The notes under the pieces were generated by a model. That model did not search any database. It worked only from the letters and a program-made list of their open reading frames with translations, and was not told where the DNA came from. Source: Flavobacterium sp. 102 (GTDB taxonomy: Bacteria > Bacteroidota > Bacteroidia > Flavobacteriales > Flavobacteriaceae). Taken from it: a stretch of DNA of 64,000 nucleotides. The translations under genes were made by a program, and so were the position numbers. Of the stretch, positions 47,560-56,393 are shown piece after piece. Location of the stretch: positions 3,596,001 through 3,660,000 of the forward strand of contig NZ_RBKX01000001.1 of assembly GCF_003634615.1 (NCBI RefSeq), in the 5' to 3' direction. Position 1 is the first letter of the stretch, and the number at the start of each line of letters is the position of its first letter.

Positions 47560-48605
47560 AATCTTATGGTTAAGGTTACACGGAACGTGTCTTTGCTGTT
47601 TTCGATTTTCAGCTCGTGCGCCTCCGGGAATAACAACTGCAATCTACGCTTAATATTGTTGAGTCCCAAACCTCCGGAATTGTTTTTTACTGCTTTTACA
47701 ACTGGTTTTGAGTTGGTGCATTTGAACACCAATTCGCCATTATGGCTTTTGAATTCGAGGTTGACATAGGAAGCTTTTTCTGAATCGTTATTGTGTTTCA
47801 CCGCATTTTCAACAAACGAAATAAACAGCAATGGCGGAATTTGAACGCCATTGAGGTCGCCTTCCTTGGAAATGATAAAGTCAAAACTATCTCTCCGAAT
47901 TTTCTCTAGGTTGAGGAAATCTTCCAAAAAATGAATATCAGAAGTGAGGAATACCTTTTCCCTGCTGCTGTCATATAATTGGTAACGCAACAAATCACTC
48001 AGTTTTATCAATACCTGCGATGCTTTATCAGGATCCTTTTTGGTTAGTACGTTGGCATTGTTGAGCATATTGAAAAGGAAATGCGGATTGATCTGGTTTT
48101 TCAACTGTTCCAATTCGGCACTGGTTTTGGCCTGTTTTAATTCATAGATTAACTGAGCATCTAATACCCATTGCTGGAATAATTTGACCGCTGCCGAGGC
48201 AATAATGAGTACGAGGGTAACAAAAGAAAAAGAAATAAAGTTGATATTATCGTTTTGATGCGGCAATAAATCAGGTTCATAAACGGCGGCAAATATATCA
48301 TGTGTGAGTGCTACTAAAGCTATCACGGCTATGGCTGAGACACTGTAGGCTAAATAATTGTTTTTAAACAAAAATTTGGGTACCAGATAATACATATTGA
48401 CATAAGACATCACCATCACCTGCATAAAAAGCAGGATACGGCTATACATTTCAGCCGGCTGGGTGTATTCCGCTTCTGTGTAATACAATGCCAATATGCT
48501 AAAAACAATCAGAATTGAATGGCGGAACCATCGGTGTTTTTTGGAAACAAAGAACCGGAGCATCAAATTTTTATCGTTCATCTTACTGTGTACTATTTTG
48601 CGCAT
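47556..48605 (-). CDS. LytS/YehU-like sensor histidine kinase
   Basis: 349 residues with four membrane segments (about 30-45, 56-75, 86-104 and 124-142), then a coiled helix and the His_kinase domain: phospho-acceptor His175 in NQINPHFLFNMLNN and an ATP-binding end with GGLGLNNIKRRL. No periplasmic sensor domain is present, so the signal may be sensed in the membrane. The start at 48605 gives MRKIVHSK; a second ATG lies at codon 9. It forms a two-component system with the overlapping LytTR regulator. Confidence 0.9.
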   Translation of the reverse strand: MRKIVHSKMNDKNLMLRFFVSKKHRWFRHSILIVFSILALYYTEAEYTQPAEMYSRILLFMQVMVMSYVNMYYLVPKFLFKNNYLAYSVSAIAVIALVALTHDIFAAVYEPDLLPHQNDNINFISFSFVTLVLIIASAAVKLFQQWVLDAQLIYELKQAKTSAELEQLKNQINPHFLFNMLNNANVLTKKDPDKASQVLIKLSDLLRYQLYDSSREKVFLTSDIHFLEDFLNLEKIRRDSFDFIISKEGDLNGVQIPPLLFISFVENAVKHNNDSEKASYVNLEFKSHNGELVFKCTNSKPVVKAVKNNSGGLGLNNIKRRLQLLFPEAHELKIENSKDTFRVTLTIRL

Positions 48606-48661
48606 AAGCTTATAAATTTAGGCAAAGCAAATGTAAAAACCTAAAAAAGGAAGTCACTGCC

Positions 48662-48762
48662 TTTTATACCAAACTGTCCCCTTTTTATACGAAAATCACG
48701 GTTCCTTTTTTTATGGGTCTAAAATGCCTTTTGCTATAAAAAATAATTGGTTTGGTATAAAA
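48662..48762. promoter_or_regulatory. Inverted repeat in the divergent promoter region, possible LytTR operator
   Basis: TTTTATACCAAAC at 48662-48674 and its exact complement GTTTGGTATAAAA at 48750-48762 form a 13-bp perfect inverted repeat with a 75-bp spacer. A partial third site TTTTTATACGAAAA lies at 48682-48695. They sit between the histidine kinase gene and the TonB receptor gene. Confidence 0.55.
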
Positions 48763-48826
48763 CCGAGAAAGCCCTTTCAGCAATCCTATAGTTTAGCCCA
48801 AAAATCTAATCTAAATTATTTGATGC

Positions 48827-51205
48827 ATGAAAAAGCAACTCCAGTATTTTATCCTGACCGCCTTCCTCTGTATGGTCTCAGCGTATGCACAGGAGGCAAA
48901 AGTTACCCTGAGCGGAACGATTGCCAACAAAACGAATAATGAAACACTCATTGGTGTTAACATCATCATTCCGGAAGCCAAAGCTTCTATCACGACCAAC
49001 TCCTATGGTTTTTATTCGATTACCTTACCCAAAGGAAATTATACCATTATCCTTAGCTATATGGGTTTTGACAATGTGGAAGAAAGCATTACTCTGACGG
49101 AAAACACCAAAATGAATTTTACAATGCCTGAAAGCGGTAAAGCCTTAGATGAAGTTGTGATTCAAACCAACAAAACCAAAACTAACATCCGCAAGCCGGA
49201 AATGAGTGTCAACAAACTGTCGATAAGCACCATTAAAAAAATGCCTGCCGTTATGGGTGAAGTGGATGTTCTCAAATCGATTTTACAACTGCCGGGTGTT
49301 ACCAATGCTCAAGAAGGTGCGTCGGGCTTTAATGTTCGTGGCGGTTCTGTTGACGGCAACCTGGTAATGCTGGACGAGGCGGTGATTTATAACACTTCGC
49401 ACTTGTTTGGCTTTTTCTCTGTGTTTAATTCTGATGTGATCAAAGATTTGAAACTTTATAAAGGCGGTATTCCTGCTAATTTTGGTGGTAGGATTTCTTC
49501 AGTGTTGGATATTTATCAAAAAGAAGGCAACAATAAGGAATACCATGTGAATGGCGGTATTGGTTTGATTTCGAGCCGGCTGTTAGTGGAAGGACCGATA
49601 GTAAAGGAGAAAAGTTCGTTTGTGATTGCCGGTCGGGGCACGTATGGTCATCTTTTTCTGAAGCTGGCTGACGAACCCAATTCGGCTTATTTTTATGATT
49701 TGAACGCCAAATTGAATTACAGGATTAATGACCAGAACAATCTTTTCCTGTCGGGCTATCTGGGCAACGATAAGCTGAATTTCAACAACAGTTTTGTGAA
49801 TGTTTATGGCAATACGTTACTGAATGTAAGGTGGAACCATATCTTTTCTGATAAGATATTCTCGAATGCCTCCGCCATTTACAGTGATTACAATTATGGT
49901 CTGCAAATTAGATCGGTGGGCATTGACTGGGATTCGGATGTAAAGAATTATAATTTCAAATACGATTTTAAACATTATGTCTCCAACACACTGAGTTTAA
50001 ATTATGGCTTGAATTCGGTGTATTATCAATTCAATCCGGGAACGATTAATCCGTTGACCCCTGCTTCGAGTATCAATCGCGACCAGTTGGCCCGAAAATA
50101 TGCTTTTGAAAATGCGCTTTATCTTAGTGCCGAACAAAAATTATCGGATAAATTATCGCTTACTTATGGCCTTCGTTACAGCAATTTCCACAGACTAGGC
50201 CAAGAAGATGTGAATACGTATGCCAACAATCGGGCGGTCATTTTTAATCCCGAATTCGAGATTTATGAAGAAGCCACCCCAACGGGAACGATTCATTATG
50301 ACAAAAACAAAACCATTGCCCGTTTTGGGAATCTCGAACCCCGATTTGCTGTTGCCTATTCCTTTACTGAAAATCAATCGGTAAAAGCCAGTTACAACCG
50401 TATGAGTCAATACATTCATTTGATTTCCAATACCGCTTCGGCCTCCCCTTTGGATATTTGGTCGCCGAGTGACCAATACTTGAAACCGGAAATTTTAGAC
50501 CAAGTCGCTTTGGGCTATTTCCGAAATTTCAACGATGATAAGTATTCCTTGGAAGTGGAAGCGTTTTATAAGAAAATAAAGAACAAAACCGATTATATTG
50601 ATGGCGCGGAACTCATTGCCAATGATGCCATTGAGCAAGTATTGTTGAATGGTGAAGCACGTTCCTATGGTTTGGAAATCATGGTTAAAAAGAATACCGG
50701 AAAATTGACGGGTTGGCTGTCTTATACCCTATCCAAAGCCGAACAGAAAACACCCGGCCGAGCTGCTGACGAACCCGGAATTAACTATGGCGAATGGTAT
50801 CGCGCTAACTATGACAAGCTGCATAATTTGTCGGTTACGGCAGCTTATCAATGGACTAAAAAATGGAATCTCGGTGCTATTTTCACCTTTCAGTCGGGCA
50901 AATCCGCGACGTTTCCCAACGGGAAATACCAATACCAAGGGATAACGGTTGCCAGTTATGGGCTGCGAAATGAAAACTCGCTGGCGTCGTATCATCATTT
51001 GGATTTATCGGCCACCTACACCCCAAAACCCGATAAGAAAAAAGGCTGGCAAAGTGAATGGAATTTCAGTCTCTACAATGTGTACAACCGAAGCAATGCC
51101 GCTTCCTACACTTTTAGCCAAAATGAAACCACCGGTTTAAGCGAAGCCAAGCGGATTTCGATATTTGGGGTGATTCCGAGTGTTACTTACAATTTCAAAT
51201 TCTAA
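48827..51205 (+). CDS. TonB-dependent receptor with carboxypeptidase-like regulatory domain
   Basis: 792 residues: signal peptide (ending SAYAQ), an N-terminal beta-sandwich of the carboxypeptidase-D regulatory-like family (about 25-105), a plug domain (LPGVTNAQEGASGFNVRGG, about 150-250) and a 22-strand barrel ending in FKF. It should import a ligand across the outer membrane. A DUF4249 lipoprotein gene follows by 12 bp, a common pairing, and the LytTR system sits divergently upstream. No SusD gene is present, so this is not a standard Sus-type PUL; the ligand is unknown. Confidence 0.92.
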   Translation: MKKQLQYFILTAFLCMVSAYAQEAKVTLSGTIANKTNNETLIGVNIIIPEAKASITTNSYGFYSITLPKGNYTIILSYMGFDNVEESITLTENTKMNFTMPESGKALDEVVIQTNKTKTNIRKPEMSVNKLSISTIKKMPAVMGEVDVLKSILQLPGVTNAQEGASGFNVRGGSVDGNLVMLDEAVIYNTSHLFGFFSVFNSDVIKDLKLYKGGIPANFGGRISSVLDIYQKEGNNKEYHVNGGIGLISSRLLVEGPIVKEKSSFVIAGRGTYGHLFLKLADEPNSAYFYDLNAKLNYRINDQNNLFLSGYLGNDKLNFNNSFVNVYGNTLLNVRWNHIFSDKIFSNASAIYSDYNYGLQIRSVGIDWDSDVKNYNFKYDFKHYVSNTLSLNYGLNSVYYQFNPGTINPLTPASSINRDQLARKYAFENALYLSAEQKLSDKLSLTYGLRYSNFHRLGQEDVNTYANNRAVIFNPEFEIYEEATPTGTIHYDKNKTIARFGNLEPRFAVAYSFTENQSVKASYNRMSQYIHLISNTASASPLDIWSPSDQYLKPEILDQVALGYFRNFNDDKYSLEVEAFYKKIKNKTDYIDGAELIANDAIEQVLLNGEARSYGLEIMVKKNTGKLTGWLSYTLSKAEQKTPGRAADEPGINYGEWYRANYDKLHNLSVTAAYQWTKKWNLGAIFTFQSGKSATFPNGKYQYQGITVASYGLRNENSLASYHHLDLSATYTPKPDKKKGWQSEWNFSLYNVYNRSNAASYTFSQNETTGLSEAKRISIFGVIPSVTYNFKF

Positions 51206-51217
51206 AAAAAAACAACT

Positions 51218-52039
51218 ATGAAAACCACCGTAAAAATCATAATAGCCACCTTAGTCCTATTTGTAACCGGATGTGAAGACGTAATCCACGTTGATTTGGA
51301 TACCGCTGCTCCAAAACTGGTGATTGACGCTTCGATAGACTGGGTTAAAAACACGCCGGGGAACGAACAAAAGATAGTATTGTCCTCTACCACAGGATAC
51401 TATAACGCAACGTTTCCGACTGTATCGGGAGCTACCGTAATGGTGACCAACACAACCAATACAGTATTTACCTTTACCGAAATTCCAAATACAGGAGAAT
51501 ACCTCTGTAGTAATTTTGAGCCTGTCCTTGGCGAAACCTATACCCTGACGGTTATTTTAAATGGCGAAACCTATACCGCTATCGAAACGTTAATGGATGT
51601 GCCTACTATAGAAGACAATATCGAACAAACCAATGATGGCGGTTTTTCGGGTGATGAAGTTGAAATTACCTATCATTATCAAGATGATGGTACTGCCGTA
51701 AATTATTACCTCAACCGGATAATTAACCCACGGGTTGCTTTTCCGATATTTGAACTGGAAGACGACCGCTACAGCCAAGGCAGTTTGATGAGCGAATCGT
51801 ATTCGCATGAAGATTTAGAACCCGGTGATATTGTTGCTATCAGACTCTATGGTATCTCGAGAAGGTATTATGATTATTTCAATAAGTTACTGTTGGCCTC
51901 GGGTAATGATGGCAGTCCGTTTCCAACTACGCCGACAGCTGTGCGCGGCAATATTGCCAACCAAACTAATCCTAAAAATTTTGCTTTTGGTTATTTCAGA
52001 TTAGCAACCGTAGCCACTACAAGTTACACTGTTCAATAA
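51218..52039 (+). CDS. DUF4249 family lipoprotein
   Basis: 273 residues with a lipobox (LFVTGC, Cys near residue 19) and a body of beta strands of the DUF4249 type (CEDVIHVDLDTAAPKLVIDASI, then GETYTLTV and a long central domain). DUF4249 proteins are encoded after TonB receptors without SusD and probably work as surface-exposed partners. Tight spacing (12 bp) implies cotranscription with the receptor. Confidence 0.85.
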   Translation: MKTTVKIIIATLVLFVTGCEDVIHVDLDTAAPKLVIDASIDWVKNTPGNEQKIVLSSTTGYYNATFPTVSGATVMVTNTTNTVFTFTEIPNTGEYLCSNFEPVLGETYTLTVILNGETYTAIETLMDVPTIEDNIEQTNDGGFSGDEVEITYHYQDDGTAVNYYLNRIINPRVAFPIFELEDDRYSQGSLMSESYSHEDLEPGDIVAIRLYGISRRYYDYFNKLLLASGNDGSPFPTTPTAVRGNIANQTNPKNFAFGYFRLATVATTSYTVQ

Positions 52040-52067
52040 AATGGATTTCATGCTTTGTTTATAATTA

Positions 52068-52106
52068 GGAATGCCGGATGTTTTGTGAACAGACCGGCAT
52101 TTTTAT
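52068..52106 (+). terminator. Intrinsic terminator after the TonB receptor operon
   Basis: Stem AATGCCGG/CCGGCATT (52070-52077 and 52094-52101) with TTTT after it. Confidence 0.8.
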
Positions 52107-52123
52107 TGAGCGGATTGAAAAAT

Positions 52124-52165
52124 ACGGATTCCTTCGGCAGTCGCTTCGCTCGTGTGCTAATCCGC
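52124..52165. repeat. Palindromic repeat ACGGATT..AATCCGC
   Basis: ACGGATT and AATCCGC arms enclose CCTTCGGCAGTCGCTTCGCT. The inner segment recurs at 53579-53600 and 55056-55076. No coding frame is evident around it. Confidence 0.7.
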
Positions 52166-52313
52166 CTATCTGAGTTTTTTAGGCGTAATAAACTATTATC
52201 CCTGCCTGCTGAACCATTTAAATTTTGTACTTTTATAGTGATTGGTTTTATATTAAAAGCCTATTTTCTCGGGAGCGACTACTCCTATTTTAAACCTAAA
52301 AATTTGTTTTACA

Positions 52314-53207
52314 ATGGAGTTCATAGATTACTATAAAATTCTTGAAGTACCCAAAACTGCCACTGAAGCCGAAATCAAAAAAGCGTATCGAAAGCTGGCA
52401 AGGAAATACCATCCTGATGTAAACCCAAATGACCAAAATGCCGAAAAAAAATTTAAGGAAATCAACGAAGCCAACGAAGTCTTGAGTAATGCCGAAAACA
52501 GGAAGAAATACGACAAGTATGGCAAAGACTGGAAACATGCGGATGAGTTTGAAAAATCGGGGTATGACCCTAATCAACAGCAAAGTGCGGGAAGGCGTGC
52601 GCAATCGTCTGATTACGGCGGCGATTTTTCTGATTTCTTTGAAAGCATGTTTGGCAATGCCGGTGGCGGCGCAAGAAGGGAAACGAAATACCGGGGACAG
52701 GACCTTAATGCCAGTTTACGGCTTAGCTTAAAAGACGTATACCAAACCCAAAAACATACCCTGACCGTAAACCATAAAAACATCAGGATCACGATACCTG
52801 CCGGCGTAGAAAACGGACAGGTCATCAAGATTGCGGGTCACGGCAGCCCGGGAGCCAATTGGGGGCCCAATGGAGATTTATATATTACCTTTTCGATAGC
52901 GGATGACCCTAATTTTAAACGGGACGGAAACAATCTGTATACTACTTTTGATTTAGATTTGTATACCGCGGTTTTGGGAGGAGAAATTGTTGTTCCTACT
53001 TTTGACGGCAAGGTAAAGCTGAAAGTGCCGCCTGAAACCCAGACCGGAACCAAAGTAAAATTAAAAAGCAAGGGATTTCCGGTATACAAGTCAGAAGACC
53101 AGTTTGGCGACCTATACGTTACGTATACTGTTAAAACCCCAGTGCACCTGACCGAAAAGGAAAAGGAACTATTTACCGAACTTTCAAAATTGAGAAGCCA
53201 TGACTAA
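52314..53207 (+). CDS. cbpA: Curved-DNA-binding-type J-domain chaperone
   Basis: 297 residues: an N-terminal J-domain with His33-Pro34-Asp35 in [10 protein letters not shown], a short Gly/Phe-poor linker and two DnaJ C-terminal beta domains (about 120-290). There is no Cys-rich zinc domain, which makes it CbpA- rather than DnaJ-like. It stimulates DnaK ATPase and may bind DNA. The next gene overlaps by 8 bp and looks like its modulator CbpM. Confidence 0.9.
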   Translation: MEFIDYYKILEVPKTATEAEIKKAYRKLARKYHPDVNPNDQNAEKKFKEINEANEVLSNAENRKKYDKYGKDWKHADEFEKSGYDPNQQQSAGRRAQSSDYGGDFSDFFESMFGNAGGGARRETKYRGQDLNASLRLSLKDVYQTQKHTLTVNHKNIRITIPAGVENGQVIKIAGHGSPGANWGPNGDLYITFSIADDPNFKRDGNNLYTTFDLDLYTAVLGGEIVVPTFDGKVKLKVPPETQTGTKVKLKSKGFPVYKSEDQFGDLYVTYTVKTPVHLTEKEKELFTELSKLRSHD

Positions 53208-53496
53208 GGAAGACCTAATATTAATTGACCACTTTTGCCAGCACCATGGTATTGAACCGGCCTTTATAGTGGCATTGAAGGAGTTTGACCTGATTGAAAT
53301 TTTGGTACTGGAGGAAAAGCAATATATTGAGGCAGCACAGCTTGCCAAAATTGAAAAAATAATCAGGCTGCACCATGAGCTGGAAATTAACCTGGAAGGC
53401 ATTGACATCATCATGAATTTACTTGAACAGCTTGACCACTATAAAAGCCAACTGACCAGCGCCAGGAATAAACTGGATTTTTTTGAGAAGCAATAG
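53200..53496 (+). CDS. cbpM: CbpM-like chaperone modulator
   Basis: 98 residues, all helical. [23 protein letters not shown] resembles the MerR-like helical head of CbpM, followed by a coiled-coil-rich end ([27 protein letters not shown]). CbpM binds the J-domain of CbpA and restrains it. The 8-bp overlap with cbpA and the operon order support this. Confidence 0.75.
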   Translation: MTKEDLILIDHFCQHHGIEPAFIVALKEFDLIEILVLEEKQYIEAAQLAKIEKIIRLHHELEINLEGIDIIMNLLEQLDHYKSQLTSARNKLDFFEKQ

Positions 53497-53549
53497 GCTT
53501 TACTTATCCAGATGGCTGCATGTTTCCTGACGGATACTGTTTTAATAGC

Positions 53550-53665
53550 ACGCGAAAGGATTTAGAGAGGCACGGATTCCTTTGGCAGTCGCTTCGCTCA
53601 TGTAGCCAAGCTCCGTTCGGCTTGCAACCTCGGGCGCAAATAGCGCCATCGGGGTTTGCAGTAAC
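53550..53665. repeat. Palindromic repeat cluster
   Basis: CACGCGAAAGGATT, CACGGATTCCTTTGGCAGTC and two short hairpins (AAGC..GCTT and GGCGC..GCGCC) follow each other. The first segment recurs downstream of orphan copy 3 (57206-57220). No gene fits. Confidence 0.6.
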
Positions 53666-53706
53666 TACTAAGGATACATAATAATTAAAGCTCCTATTAA
53701 GAAGCT

Positions 53707-54201
53707 TTATTTATCATTTAGTATTTCTTGAATGTTATTGTAAATATCAATAATTTCTTCTTTATTGATATTCTCATTATGATATAAAAGAGATGAATAT
53801 ATAGTTGTTATTCCTGCAGGTGAATCACATTCTATTACATTATCGACCTTAAAAACGTAGTCGAAGAGCGTACTGCTTTGGTACCATCTATCAAAAACTT
53901 TAAATCGTGTTTCCGCCTTTGAATCTTCATCATCGCAAATATAAATCATTGAATTTTGCGAGTTTAAAAAGAATGATGCCACTATATCTTTGACTGTCTC
54001 AGACACTTGAGAATCATATCTTTCAATAGCGCCGTCTTTCTTTTCAATAATCAATTGAAAAACATTGTCTATTTTAATATTAGATACAGCACTAAAAGTA
54101 TGGTCTACTATAAAAGCAACTTTATACTCTATACCATTTTTTGTAATAAAATGATAACTCTGAGTTTCATCATCAAAATGATAGTTATAGGGGTTTGGCA
54201 A
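53707..54201 (-). CDS. DUF6169-like protein
   Basis: 164 residues beginning MPNPYNYHFDDETQSYHFIT. The central SFFLNSQNSMIYICDDEDSKAETRF and FDRWYQ recall DUF6169 of Bacteroidota (recalled). Cytoplasmic, function unknown. Only a TTG start at 54201 allows the full conserved N-terminus; it overlaps the 3' end of the 49-residue gene upstream by 17 bp, so translation is probably coupled. The two genes form a small cassette flanked by repeats on both sides, which points to a mobile or accessory origin such as a toxin-antitoxin-like pair, without direct evidence. Confidence 0.6.
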   Translation of the reverse strand: MPNPYNYHFDDETQSYHFITKNGIEYKVAFIVDHTFSAVSNIKIDNVFQLIIEKKDGAIERYDSQVSETVKDIVASFFLNSQNSMIYICDDEDSKAETRFKVFDRWYQSSTLFDYVFKVDNVIECDSPAGITTIYSSLLYHNENINKEEIIDIYNNIQEILNDK

Positions 54202-54334
54202 GAGTAATACCGTTTTTAGACAAGGTCTCTTTAGAGGTTTTGCCCTTCAAGAAAGCACGTACTGTAGCTTTATCCGATACCATTTTAGCAACGGCGGATT
54301 TAACGGCTTCTCTATTTACTTTAATTTTTTTCAT
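54185..54334 (-). CDS. 49-residue basic protein upstream of the DUF6169-like gene
   Basis: The frame starts at ATG 54334 and ends with TAA at 54185. The product begins MKKIKVNREAVKSAV and ends KNGITLAKPL; it has Lys-rich helices (AVAKMVSDKATVRAFLKG). The stop is inside the following gene. No family is known. Its position and overlap argue for a real gene. Confidence 0.6.
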   Translation of the reverse strand: MKKIKVNREAVKSAVAKMVSDKATVRAFLKGKTSKETLSKNGITLAKPL

Positions 54335-54605
54335 GTCTAGGCTGTGACAAAAGTATATGTAAATGTAATAAAAATATCTTATTTATCGATTAAAATACAC
54401 AAAACATCGATTAAAAACACCTTTTAACTACTAAATAATTAAAATATAAAGCAAAGTTAGAAATATTTTACCTACATAAATTGTAAAATTTTGCTAAAAT
54501 TTCACCTAATTACACCAACAAAAAGCATTCCAATATCAGTATAGCCCCATAAACACTATGTAATGGTTTACGATTTATTGATTAGTTTTATATGTTTATG
54601 AAATA
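54335..54605. other. AT-rich upstream region of the DUF6169 cassette
   Basis: A 271-bp gap of very AT-rich DNA. It must include the cassette's promoter on the minus strand; no exact TAnnTTTG was picked. No RNA gene or gene was recognised. Confidence 0.35.
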
Positions 54606-55090
54606 TGGATAATAAATCCGCGTCATCGAGGGGCGTTTGAATTACGAATTTGAAATTACAAATTACGAAGTATTGCGTGCAGTTTATTTTTCCTGTATTT
54701 TTAAGACACTTACTTATATCCCATATCTACAGTTATCATTGATTCTGAGTATTTAAATCAATTCGCCGCATTGGATGCTGAAATACGGGCGCTGAATGTG
54801 GAGAAGATTAAACTACTATTTAAAGCGCTAGACATTAGCCTGACTGCTGTTGACTTTGAAAAGCTGATGGGATGGGAACTTCTACTTGTTACCGTGCCGG
54901 ATAAACAAATGGCAGTACAACTCAATAAGCATGCTGCTTACATACCAAACCTTAAGTTTACCGTTGACGAGACACAGCCGATATTTACGCTGAGGCAGGG
55001 CAGTACAGCAAAGCGGGTCTGAAAGGAGCGTTGAATTATTAGGTAAGCACGGATTCCTGCGGCAGTCGCTACGCTCGTGTACAAATCCGT
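54606..55090. repeat. Dispersed repeat unit carrying decayed orphan copy 2
   Basis: AATAAATCCGCGTCATCG (54610-54627), then GAATTACGAATTTGAAATTAC and GAAGTATTGCGTGCAG, then the copy-2 frame, then GGTAAGCACGGATT and AATCCGTC at the end. The left part, from ATAAATCCG to the start codon, matches the DNA in front of copy 3 (56751-56861) base for base over most of its length. Confidence 0.75.
54723..55022 (+). pseudogene. Orphan gene copy 2, decayed
   Basis: Relative to copies 1 and 3 the start ATG is ATA (54723-54725) and the C-terminal Trp codon near the end is TGA (55020-55022), so the frame loses its start and its last four residues. The internal sequence is otherwise close to copy 3 (LDISLTAVDFEKLMGWELLL). 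Use of an internal ATG at 54771 would give a shortened protein, which I consider unlikely. Confidence 0.7.
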
Positions 55091-55173
55091 CATCGGGAAA
55101 TATAAATCGTTATATGCTGTAGGGCAGTATTATTTAAGAAAAAACTAATTAAAGGAATTGACACTAACCTAAA

Positions 55174-55232
55174 AACTGTGTAAGTATAAAAACAATGGTT
55201 GTTAAATTCCATTATTTTATATTTACACAGTT
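55174..55232 (-). terminator. Long hairpin, probable terminator of the secreted-protein pair
   Basis: Arms at 55174-55191 and 55215-55232 pair over 18 bp with one mismatch (AACTGTGTAA at the base), with an inner AATGG/CCATT pair. On the minus strand the hairpin is followed by TTTTTA. The arm at 55215 lies inside the last codons of the gene ending at 55212. Confidence 0.65.
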
Positions 55233-55739
55233 AGTGATAAATAACCTTAATTTTATAAATTTAGTAGCTTGGATTTCATTTCTTGCTCTATTAAAAAGAG
55301 GTTGAAATATTTTATGGCGTTGTTCAAGGTTAGCTTTGTCTATTAATTCAAAGAGTTTCGGATTTTCTTTTTTCATCTTTTCTTCGCTCTTTAGTTGGTT
55401 TTCAAGAGCGTTTTTGGCTTCATCGATTGATTTAAACTTTGTTTTTGAAATGTTTTTTCCGATCCATTCTAAATAGAGACTATCATTCTTAAAGCTATCT
55501 ATAGGTAGGTCTTTATCATTAAATGCATTTTCCATCTTATCAGCAAAAAACCTTACTTTTTTTTCATATTCAAGATATGCATCAGTTTCTATAAGTTTCT
55601 CATATTCATTGCAAGCATAAGTTAATTCATCACTTGACAAACCAACTTTTGATGAATTGGCCTCTCCTTTTAAAATTGATGTTTGTCCATTTGCTATTAC
55701 GCAAAAAAACAAATAAAAAATATAAATTCTGATTTTCAT
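55212..55739 (-). CDS. Secreted protein, paralogue of the upstream lipoprotein
   Basis: 175 residues with a signal peptide (YIFYLFFCVIANGQ) and a helical body. RFFADKMENAF, YLEWIGKNISKTKF, NPKLFELIDKAN and IFQP line up in the same order as FVDKMNGNAV, YMSWITTNISNTSF, NSQLFALIDNAD and IIQP of the next gene upstream, so the two are paralogues. No family was recognised. It lies 12 bp downstream of its paralogue on the same strand. Confidence 0.6.
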   Translation of the reverse strand: MKIRIYIFYLFFCVIANGQTSILKGEANSSKVGLSSDELTYACNEYEKLIETDAYLEYEKKVRFFADKMENAFNDKDLPIDSFKNDSLYLEWIGKNISKTKFKSIDEAKNALENQLKSEEKMKKENPKLFELIDKANLEQRHKIFQPLFNRARNEIQATKFIKLRLFITNCVNIK

Positions 55740-55751
55740 AATATCTAAAAA

Positions 55752-56393
55752 TTAACAGAAATAGACACAGTTACTTAAATTATCGGTAATACTTTTAACT
55801 CTTACCCAATAATATTGCGCAGCAAAGGCATGATTATTAGTGCCATAATCTAGTGCATAAGCCCATTCATTGCCATTCATTGCAAATTCGTAATCACTAA
55901 TGCACTGGTTTTCACATGAATTCGATCCTGATAAAACTTCTATTGTCGCTAAACTAGGTTGGATAATTTCTATTATCTGTCCTGGATCCGCATTGTCTAT
56001 TAAAGCGAAAAGTTGACTGTTGTTACTCACCAAGTTAGCATGTTTTGCTATTATGTCATCAAGTATTGAGCTAAATTCTTGAGTAGATGTAAATGACGTA
56101 TTAGATATATTAGTAGTTATCCAACTCATGTATGCAGTTTTGGTAGTAAAATAAACTGCATTGCCATTCATCTTGTCAACAAAAGCATCTAGTGAACTTT
56201 TGTAACTGGAATAGTCAGATGTATTAATCATAGCAACGAACAAATTCTTGGCCGTTGTTTGCTCACTTTGAGTGTTTTTATTTAAATATTCTGTACTTGT
56301 TGTTTGAGAGTTTTCACTATCCTTACTGCAACTTAAAATTAGCAAAGATAAACTTACAAACAAAATTCCTGATTTATAAATTATATTTCTCAT
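55752..56393 (-). CDS. Lipoprotein, first of a paralogous secreted pair
   Basis: 213 residues: a signal peptide with lipobox (LLILSCSKD, Cys near residue 22), a helical domain of about 100 residues shared with the downstream gene, and an extra C-terminal region with five Cys (CENQCISDY ... CVYFC) that probably forms disulphides. Unknown function. It is expected to be surface- or periplasm-exposed and anchored in a membrane. The cassette lies between orphan copies 2 and 3. Confidence 0.6.
   Translation of the reverse strand: MRNIIYKSGILFVSLSLLILSCSKDSENSQTTSTEYLNKNTQSEQTTAKNLFVAMINTSDYSSYKSSLDAFVDKMNGNAVYFTTKTAYMSWITTNISNTSFTSTQEFSSILDDIIAKHANLVSNNSQLFALIDNADPGQIIEIIQPSLATIEVLSGSNSCENQCISDYEFAMNGNEWAYALDYGTNNHAFAAQYYWVRVKSITDNLSNCVYFC

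Noticed and set aside
48724..48939. Frame upstream of the TonB receptor gene
   Set aside because: It covers the promoter region and the receptor's signal peptide in another frame.
52055..52336. Frame between the DUF4249 gene and cbpA
   Set aside because: It spans a terminator and a palindromic repeat and lacks any family features.
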